The notes beneath the pieces were generated by a model, which did not search any database, was not told the DNA's origin, and was given only the letters and a program-made list of their open reading frames with translations. From Phyto melanocephala (Eukaryota; Arthropoda; Insecta; Diptera; Rhinophoridae): DNA of 64,000 nucleotides. The stretch covers positions 76,263,797 through 76,327,796 of the forward strand of contig OW799233.1 in assembly GCA_941918925.1 (NCBI GenBank), given 5' to 3'. Shown here in pieces: positions 55,855-64,000 of the stretch (the stretch's first letter is position 1; the number at the start of each line of letters is the position of its first letter). The position numbers and the translations under genes are program-made.

Positions 55855-57678
55855 ATCTATATATATAAAAGAGTAACGTGACTGACTGACTGACTGACTG
55901 ACTGATTCATCATCGCACAGCCCAAACGCAAAGAGCTAGAGACATGAAATTTGGACACTCGGTTCCTCTTTCGATGTATAGCTTCACTAAGAAGGGATTT
56001 TTGGAAATTCGTACTTTAAAAAAGGGCAAAATCGGTAATTTTATATCTTCTAAACTAAAAACGATACAAATAAAATTGAAAAAGAGTTGTAATTTGCACG
56101 AAAAATAAGCTGACATGTGTCTGGCCTTTTTTTGAATTTTCAACCCCTAAGGCGAAAAAACGGGTAAAAGCTGTAATTTGATACTTTTTTGGTGCCCTAG
56201 GTAACTTTCAAACACATATAGCTAGGAAAAAAATATGAACTGTTTTAAGTAATCCGCAAAAAAACAGTAAGAGCAATTCGGCACTTTTTCAAATTCGCAT
56301 GTATAAGGGGTAAAAATTGTCCCTTTTTTTGGTATTTTTTTAAGAGAAACTTTTCTAATTTTATTCAATGGGACAAAATTTGGTAATAACTATTGCCTAA
56401 TAGAATATGGACAAATATTTAGGTGAACTTTTTGGAAACTTTTTTGGGGACAAAAGAGGTACCAAAAAGGGGAAAATTCCGTAAAATGTATGTAATTCCC
56501 AATTTGACGGCCAATTTCCATTAAATTTATAATTGGGATTTCAACAGACATAACAAATTATGTAATTTAGTAAAAATTGAAACACATTCATAACAGGGTA
56601 GAAAGGGGAAGAATCTGGAAAAAGTTTGGTACTTTTTAGAACATAATTACTTTTTTTGCAAAAAAGAGTAGATTTACTGACTTTAAATCATGTCTATTAA
56701 AATATTTTGTTACATAGATAATTGAACATTTTAATCTTGGAACTTGGACCAAAAATGTATTTTTTCGCATTTCTTTGGTACTTTTTGTATTTTCTACGTT
56801 TATAAAGGTAGAATTGTAAAATAAAGGAATATTGATACAATATAAGACTAAAAATGTTATGGGTGACCAAAAAGGTACTATTTTGAATTTTTATGGTACT
56901 TTTTGTTTTTTCTATGTTTATGAAGGTAGGATTGTACATCAAAGACTTTTGATTCCAGGTGAGATTAAAAATGTTTTAGGCGACCAAAAAGGTACTTTTT
57001 TGAATTTCTATAGTACTTTTTGTATTTTTTACGATAGGATTTTACAATCAAGGACTATTAGTTCTAGGAAGACTAAAAATTTTATAGCCGACAAAAAGTA
57101 CCTTTTTGGAATTTTTATGGTACTTTTTGTATTTTCAACGTTTGCGAAGCTGGAATTTTTAAGATTAGTGACTATTTATACAAGGTGAGATTTAAAATGT
57201 TATGGTCGGCCAAAAATGTACGTTTTTGAATTTTTATGGTACTTTTTGTATATTCTACGTTTTTGAAGGTAGGATTGTACAATCAAGGACTATTGATTAT
57301 AGGTGAACCTTAAAATGTTATGGGCGACGAAAGAGGTACTTTAATGAATTTTTATGGTAATTTTTGTATTTTCAACGTTCGCGAAGCTAGAATTTCGAAA
57401 TTAGTGAGTATTGATACAAGGAAAGACAGAAAATGTTATGGGCGACCAAAAAGGTATTTTTCTGAATTTTAATATGACTTTTTGTATTTTCTACGTTTAT
57501 AAAGCTAAAATATGGAAAGAAAGGATTGTTGATTTAATTTGAGAATTTAAATGATATTGGAGACACAAAAAAAGCCTACAGAATGTTTAGATTAACTGTT
57601 TTGTTGATCAGTTGGTTACTAAGGAGCAGAGAAACAATTAAACACTTCAATAGGTTTATTATATCTCTCTCATTTATT
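55855..57678 (+). mobile_element. Nonautonomous repeat with ACTG microsatellite head and a degenerate tandem array
   Basis: Head: TCTATATATATAAAAGAG, then TGACTGACTGACTGACTGA, ATTCATCATCGCACAGCCC. This head is, from memory, shared by abundant repeats in several invertebrates. Tail: from about 56740 to 57540, six to seven degenerate units of about 110 bp built on GGCGACCAAAAAGGTACTTT, GAATTTTTATGGTACTTT, TGTATTTTCTACGTTT and GGATTGTACAATCAAGGACT. Terminus: GGAGACACAAAAAAAGCC ... ATCTCTCTCATTTAT, repeated in inverse orientation at 7186-7462. No transposase. Confidence 0.6.
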
Positions 57679-57689
57679 AATATAATTTG

Positions 57690-58803
57690 ATTTCTTATAT
57701 ACTAAAATTTTGCTATATTGCATTAAAATAACTAAAATTAATTATAACAGAATATACATTCTATATTGCTGACATAGCATTAATGTATTATTGTTTTATT
57801 AATTAGTTTACTTTTGTTCATTGCACCTCATATTCAAATTTGTCTACTTTGCCAAAGCTGTGCAATGAACTTTAGAGAATAAGCATTAAATATAAAAATA
57901 CAAGTCAGCAATGTAAAATGTGACGTATAACCATACTAAAGCCATTAAAGGTGTCAGTAATATTAAATAATAATAAATGTGCCTGAAATTCTGCAAATGC
58001 AGCAAAGTAAGTTGTAAATATTTTAAATAATCACAATTAAATGCACATATTGGCTAAATGAACTGTGAAAGTATGAACACAAACCCCGGCGTTGAACTAC
58101 ATATGTTCAACAAACCTTTGATGATAAATTGCTTTAGCATTTGACTTATAGATAAAGTGGAGCTAAAGTAGCTGATACTTCGAAATCTGATGTTGTTACA
58201 CGTTGACGGACTGCAGGACATGGGGTTTGTTGATTGACTTCTATCGTTCGACGTTTTATTCTTCTGTAGATGATCATCCCACTTATAACAATAGTGAGAA
58301 GGAAAGCGGCATAGGCAACTGTGGCATGATGATATGTTACGGGCTTGATCTCTAATCCCAAATCAATATGTACTTGTTAGTGCAGTTGTCTCTTTATTTC
58401 GGAGATATTTTTTATCTGATCAGCATATATTTTAAGATGAGTCTTTCCAAATTGCAGTTCATTTGGCACAATGATGTCGCTTATGTTTACGGTTGTTGTT
58501 GTTGCTTTCCATTGATGCTACTGACGAAACAATTTTGGTATTATTTTGATGGCGAGTCGGTTTTTTTTTGTAGTTCATTGCTTCCATAGATTGAAAGTGA
58601 TTTTCAAGGAAGTTCAAAAGATGTTTCATTTGCTGTATCTCCTTTGGAGTTGCAATGGACCTCTCATATAAAACGTGAGTGCTTCGATCCAATTTTTTAA
58701 TAATAATGTGGAGTAATATTGGATCCCAGGATGTGGTGTCGATTCCAATATTTTTTAATGCATGCAGACATTCTTGGCCACTGGGTGGTTTTTCCTCTCT
58801 CAT
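57690..58803 (-). pseudogene. Roo-like BEL/Pao remnant: gag piece joined to Env-like tail
   Basis: 58803-58459 encodes part of a DUF1759-type BEL gag (GQECLHALKNIGIDTTSWDP, KLDRSTHVLYERSI, LLNFLENHFQSMEAMNYKK). 58361-58146 encodes a membrane span (AYAAFLLTIVISGMIIYRRI) with a basic stop-transfer and short tail, as expected for the C-terminus of the env-like protein some roo/BEL elements carry. All of pol is missing between them. Below 58146, the sequence GGGGTTTG followed by TGTTCATAC on the minus strand (58079) looks like a polypurine tract and LTR start. The gag piece is cut at about 58803 by the LOA LINE. Confidence 0.6.
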
Positions 58804-58966
58804 TGAGATTGGACCACCCAGTGTTGCTGTAATTGGCCCTATGGACCACGGCTGGTCTTCACGACCCCGCCAGGGAGTTGTCGACTCGTATAAATCTACC
58901 CTAATTCACGGTGGGACTACATACGTCAAGGGATGCGTGGCCAGGAGGGAGCCTGGTCGCTAGTAT

Positions 58967-60222
58967 GTGAACTCTGGATACCAGTTGACCTCCAGTTTCA
59001 ATTTAGACTTGCCTGTGCATGTGGCGCTCTGTGCGGGTCGACTTTTTTTTCCCAATACTCGTGGGAACAAAATAGATTCAACAAAAAATATTTCGAATGA
59101 AAATTGTGATAATCGGGGAAATTCGAAAGGGACGGACAAGAAAGCCTTGCAAAAGGTGGAGAGGTTAGTCTCTGAGGATACTCCGATTAGACGTGGCCAA
59201 TGGAGAGATCGGATTGAGATGGACATTGAAGCTTCGCAAGAGGCGGAGAGGTTAATCTCTGAAGATACTCCAGTGGGTAGAGAGTTAACGGTGAAAAGCA
59301 TTGATGTATCTGCCCCAGCAGGAGTGGAGGCATCTGTCCAGATCACGGAAACCTCGGACCGCGACGCGAACTCTGAGTCGATGCCTTTGGATAAAACCGA
59401 GAGGCAAAGACTAAAGAGGAAACGTCGGAGGAGTAGGAAGGCTATTGAAAAGATATCAAATCCGATCGATAGCCTTATGGACGAGGAGACGACACCTGAA
59501 GTAGAGGGTGCAGGGAAAAAGTTTAAGGGTGATAAACCCAGGAACTTGGACTCGAACCAACTACGGAAAGTGGCCGTGAAAGATGCTGACCAGAAGCCGA
59601 GTAGTAGTTCTAGGACTAATGCAAGGCCGAAGGCTGGCGGTAAGGCGGGAAAAACCTACGCCCAAGTGGCGGAAGGTGGACTCACGCTAGGTATCACCGA
59701 CCTATCACTAGAGGGACCTCTGGATGAATCACATCTGAGGGTGCTTAAAACATCTTTGCTGTGTGCTCTAGACAACCTCTCGGAGGATGGGGGTGATATA
59801 GGTTTCGTAGGAAACGCCAAACTCATTGATGGATTCATTGTACTTACGTGCAAGAATCCGTTGACGAGGAGCTGGACGATCGAATCAGCAAAATACCTGA
59901 CCAATTTATGGGAAGGGGCGCGGCTAAGAATCGATAGTCCAGGGGTGCTTCGGAATGAAAGCAAAATTATTGTCATTGCTCATGGTGCTACCGAGGCAAG
60001 GACATCATTTTGAAAAGACTGCAGAGGCAAAATGGATGCATGAAGGACACTTCTAATTGGAGGGTCACTCACGTTGAAAAATTTGCAGGTGCAGAGAAAG
60101 TGGGCGTGGTGCTTACCATCTGGTGTCCGAATGAGGATGCGATGGCCATCAAAAAAGCAGGGAGGCGACTCAACTGCGGTCTTGATCAGGCTATTGTAAA
60201 ATTCAAAGGAGATGGATTGTAA
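58967..60222 (+). pseudogene. LOA LINE ORF1 with DUF4780-like domain
   Basis: The frame 58967-60013 has a charged, basic N-terminal half (KRKRRRSRKAIEKI, nuclear-signal-like) and then, from GKTYAQVAEGGLTLGITDL to NLWEGARLRI, the first part of a DUF4780-type RNA-binding-like domain. After a frameshift at about 60010 the domain continues (LKRLQRQNGC, NWRVTHVEKFAGAEKVG, FKGDGL) to the stop at 60222. No ATG opens the long frame: ATG 58965 is followed at once by TGA. Such ORF1 domains are typical of LOA-type LINEs. Confidence 0.7.
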
Positions 60223-60309
60223 GCAGGACGTCCTACCTGGTGCGGGGGTAGATGCCTCTAGGAGTCTATCAGGGAAGGTGGTGGCCTATACCGGGAAACT
60301 CTGAGTGTA

Positions 60310-61560
60310 TATCAGCTTAATCTGCATCATAGCAGAGCGGCTTCGGCGGTGATGATGCGATGTTTTGTGGAGGATGGGTTGGATATAGCTTTACTACAGG
60401 AACCATGGATTGTTAGGGATAAAATCATGGGCCTGTCTCGTCAGACCGCCAGTCTGTTTCACTCACAGCCGGGGGGGGAGGTTGAGGACATGTATCCTGG
60501 TACGTCACGGTGTGTGTGCTGTGCCGATGACGCATCTCTGTTCGCCGGATCTTACGGTTGTGATGAAAGTGGCGTCGGCTTACCTACCCTATAACACACC
60601 GGACTCCCATCATTCGGGGGAGGTTAGGAATCTGGTGGAGTTCTGTAGATTGAGGGGTATGCCTCTTGTTTTGGGCTGTGATGCTAATTCACACAGTACT
60701 GTATGGGGCAGTACGGACGATAACCACAGGGGACAGCAATTGCTGGAGTTTGTGGAGTATCATGACCTGCTGGTCTTGAACAGGGGTGTCGAGCCCACCT
60801 TCGTAGATGCACGAAGGGCGGAGGTAATCGACATCACCTTATGCTCTGTCGGAATGCTGGATAGAGTTGGGAATTGGAGAGTGATGGACAGATTGATCAT
60901 GTCTGACCACAGGGCTATCCAGTTTGAGATTCTATATGGTAGGAGGCGGAGGAAGGCACGTAGGCGTATCAGGGTACCGAGGGATACGGATCGCACTAAG
61001 TACGAGGAGTGCCTCTCGGGACTTTCGGGGAGTGTTCCACACCGGCACTTCGGAATACGGAGGATATTGAGCGGACCGTGGAGAGGGTAAACTCTACTGT
61101 CGGACTTGCCTTCGAGAATGCGTGTCCTCTCACGGTAGTGGATGAAAAGGATTCTACTCCATGGTGGAGTAGTGGATTGGAATCCATGAAGAGGGACACG
61201 AGGAGGACCTTTAATCGTTACATGAGGGGGGGGGAATTCTGACTTATGGGACGAGTATAAGGCGAAGAAGGAGCTGAAGAGGACTATACGTCTTCGGAAA
61301 CGAAGTACGTGGAGGGAATTCTGCTCCGGCATGATGGATACATCTGAAGTGGGGAGACTGCAGAGGATGGTGTCTAGAGACCCTGTCTCCAGAATGGGGC
61401 TTATTCGCAGGAGCGATGGAGGCATGACGGAGACGATGGAGGGGACATTACGGTCGCTGATGGAGGTACATTTTCCTGGAAGCTTCATTTCGAATGACTC
61501 ATGGGCTCCCGTAAACAAGGGAGCCAGTGAGGTAAGGCGAAGGGATGCTGAAAAGATAAT
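60310..61560 (+). pseudogene. LOA LINE ORF2 5' part: endonuclease and pre-RT region
   Basis: QLNLHHSRAASAVMM and LLQEPWIV start the endonuclease (about 60310-60420). Frameshifts follow at about 60470. Then ASAYLPYNTPDSHHSG, GCDANSHSTVWGSTDDNHRG, FVDARRAEVIDITLC and SDHRAI complete the LOA-style endonuclease motifs (to about 60930). After another shift come TPWWSSGLESMKRDTRRTFN and WDEYKAKKELKRTIR, the linker before the RT, ending at 61560 where the next LINE begins. Inactive. Confidence 0.75.
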
Positions 61561-64000
61561 AAATCTTATTTATTTATTTGAATTTAAGTCTATGGAATAT
61601 TTCCTTACAGACTATATTATAAAATAAGTTAATCAAGAAAAAATACATTAAAAATTTTAAAATCAATTATAAAAAATTAATTATTTAAATAAAAAATAAC
61701 ATTTTGTTTAATAATATTAATACTTAAAGAAAAGTCTATAAAATTATACATTTCATTAAAACAACAGCATAATCTTCTAAACGGGTCCGACATAGCAAAG
61801 TTAGTACGAAATGTTTTGGCATAAAGTGGGATAAAAGATCGCAATGAACGTTAAAGAACATTAAAAGTTAAGTTACTTAGCAGAAAATCAGAGCTGACGA
61901 TACCATTAATAAGATTATTCATAAAAGAAATATTTAGCATTATTCTCCGGCTTTTTAAAGTTGGTAGGTTAACCTCAGCTAATCTTATTGAGTATGATGG
62001 AAGGTCCACATAGCCTCTATAGGTATTTCTTAACCAGGAAATAAGAAATTGTTTTTGAATAGACTCTATACGTTCACAATGTACATTATATAATGGGTCC
62101 CATATAATCGAACCATATTCTAAAATTGGTCTCACGAGCGACGTATATAGCCTTTTAGTTACAAGGGGATCGTTGAATTCCTTCGACCATCTTTTTATGA
62201 AAGCCAAGATGCTACGAGCTTTGTTGACAGTCATCGTTATATGCTGAACAAAACTAAGTTTTGCGTCTAACAAAAATCCCAAATCCATAAACAATCCAAC
62301 CGACTCCAATTTACAATTATCAAGAACGTAGGGATACGCAGTAAGGCGTATTCGCGAAAACTGCATATGCTTACATTTCTTTAAATTTAATTCCATTAAA
62401 TTATGTTGACACCATTTGCAAAAATTATCCAAATCATTTTGTAAATGAAGATGATCAGATGGCTGTACAATACTCGAGAATAATTTAACATCATCAGCAT
62501 ACATCAATATATTGCAATGTGTTATTGCTTCAGGCATATCATTAATGAAAAGTAAAACAATATTGGACCGAGGTGACTTCCTTGAGGTACCCCGGAAGTA
62601 ACAATAATTTTTCTTGAAACTGCAGTACAAAGTTTGACGGATTGCGTTCTACATGAAAGGTATGATTTTATCCAGCTTAGGAAATTTGTATCAAATCCCA
62701 TTAAATCCATTTTTTTCAATAAAAGAGCATGATTTACATTATCAAATGCTTTACTAAAGTCGGTGTAAATGACGTCGGTGTGGTGACCATTAACAAAAGA
62801 TCTATTGACTAATGTTGTCAAATGTAGAATGTTAGTCATAACAGACAAACCTTTCCGAAATCCATGTTGAAATGGTGTTAATAGACAAGAAACTTGGTGA
62901 ATAAGACAATCGATCATACATTTTTCAAAAAGTTTAGGTATATCACTTAATTTGGATATACCTCTGTAATTAATAATGTGTGACTTATTTACAGATTTAA
63001 ATAAGGGAATAATATACGATGCTCTCCACACATTCGGAAAATAACCAAAATTTAACGATTTATTAAATATTATTGATAATGGTATCGATAAAGCTGATGC
63101 ACAATTTTTTAGAACACAACTCGGAATGCCATCGGGTCTACTTAAAGCAGATGACTTAAATTTTTTTAAACAATTTAATATGTGGGAGGTAGTGATTGTA
63201 GCTGAACAAATATTTTGATTAGAAACGATTTTGTATGGGTAGACAGTGCTAGTATCATGTACAGCGTCAGAATAAGTAGATGCGAAAAATTCGGCAAACA
63301 TGTTACTTATTTCCAGCACATCATTAGATTCCGAACATAAATATTTCATAACTGTTGGAAAACCCAATGATTTTCTTTTGCAGTTTACGAACTTATAGAA
63401 TGATTTGGGATCATGAACAAAGCTACGTTTAAAATTTTGAAGAAAGGTATTGTACAATTGTGCGTTAAGTAAATTGTATTCTGCACGGAGAACAGAATAT
63501 TTGCCAAAATGGAAAGAGGATCCAGAGCTTTTATATTTCTTGAAATATTTATTTTTTAAATTCTTCAAAGTAGAAAGTTGTTTGGAATTCCAAGGTGGAC
63601 CAGATTTAATACGAGGAGTATACTTGGGGACACATTCCTCCATATATTCGAACATGACTTTATAAAAGTTGTTAATCATGTAATCAATCGAATACGACAT
63701 ACCATTCTGAATTGACAGCACTTGAAGCCAATTAGTATTAATAAGCATATAATTAAGTTCAGAATAATTAGCTCGTTTGTAATTAAAAACCATTTCATTA
63801 TTTTTTAAATTTTTAAATTTATCACTAGTATGTAAGTTACAACTTACTTCGATTGTAGGATGATAACGATCTTCATGCAGAGTAACAGGTTCGCTCCAAC
63901 TTACACTACATTCATTTGGCTCATTAACAAATATCAAATCAAGCAGTATTCCGAAAGTGTTGTGTATACCATTGATTTGATGTAGATATAAATCTGATAA
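61561..64000 (-). mobile_element. Second LINE, CR1/Jockey-like group, inserted in the LOA LINE (runs off the window)
   Basis: Minus-strand non-LTR element. Its 3' end at 61561 has a TAAA-type repeat tail (61565-61580), then an untranslated region to 61850. Its 5' end lies beyond 64000, so target duplications cannot be checked. Confidence 0.8.
61851..63937 (-). pseudogene. Second LINE reverse transcriptase, frameshifted
   Basis: 63937-62522 holds the linker (GPPWNSKQLSTLKNLKNKYF) and RT motifs: RPDGIPSCVLKNC, SYIIPLFKSVNKSHIINYRG, QHGFRKGLSVMTNIL, VIYTDFSKAFDNVNHALLLK and GVPQGSHLGPILF. A one-base frameshift near 62560-62570 moves the rest to 62630-61851: LMYADDVKLFSSIV (the catalytic YADD box), NLMELNLKKCKHMQFSR, DLGFLLDAKLSF and LVRPILEYGSIIWDP, then the C-terminal region. 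Except for the shift it is well preserved, so insertion is fairly recent. Confidence 0.85.

Larger units (their letters stand above)
58804..61560 (+). mobile_element. LOA-clade LINE, interrupted
   Basis: Plus-strand non-LTR element, G+C-richer than its surroundings. 5' leader from about 58800, ORF1, endonuclease and the region before the RT. The RT itself is displaced by a second, minus-strand LINE at about 61560. Frameshifts in both frames. Confidence 0.8.

Noticed and set aside
55860..55910. ACTG repeat run as a CRISPR-like array
   Set aside because: A simple tetranucleotide microsatellite in a eukaryotic repeat; no spacer structure.

Overview
The window looks like intergenic DNA from a brachyceran fly, probably a calyptrate such as a blow fly or relative. 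It is very AT-rich and has GT-AG introns. It carries several copies of the Diptera mini-me/DINE-1 type of repeat (TA-rich block, conserved core, GTCY repeats), BEL and Gypsy LTR elements, P, hAT and pogo type DNA transposons and a tRNA-derived SINE. I saw no bacterial genes, rRNA, tRNA or CRISPR. The species cannot be fixed from the sequence alone.

Only one convincing host gene is present: a five-exon plus-strand gene at 5196-6929 for a 295-residue ER membrane protein with two thioredoxin-like CxxC sites and a C-terminal KKAK retrieval signal. Almost everything else is mobile DNA, much of it nested.

Layout. 1-5100: hairpin elements, a three-level nest (859-1909), a broken fragment of a recurrent arthropod orphan protein, and a mini-me copy. 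5196-6985: the host gene, with MITE-like hairpins in introns 2 and 4. 7186-9931: the end of a repeat found again in inverted orientation at 57.4-57.7 kb, then a 2 kb minus-strand repeat holding an intact SINE. 11009-15967: an internally deleted errantivirus with an open env frame. 16296-22565: a BEL/Pao element with nearly identical LTRs but deleted catalytic regions. 22654-26571: a hAT element with an 8-bp target duplication, next to a 26-bp palindrome bounded by the same 8 bp. 26997-29333: a DNA element with 13-bp inverted ends carrying a broken gene of an arthropod orphan family. 30690-33226: a broken THAP/P-type transposase gene. 33798-42666: a rearranged minus-strand Gypsy element, with an unclassified DNA element inserted in pol and a pogo/Tigger element inserted in its LTR. 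42667-55320: a tandemly duplicated sequence invaded by a LINE (itself split by a young Gypsy element), a mini-me element and a P-like element. 55855-57678: a repeat with a degenerate array of about 110-bp units. 57690-64000: a roo-like remnant interrupted by a LOA-clade LINE, which is interrupted by a second LINE running off the window.

The LTR, LINE and DNA elements form a readable insertion history. In several places an adjacent duplicated sequence serves as an empty site, so insertion points and target duplications can be read directly.
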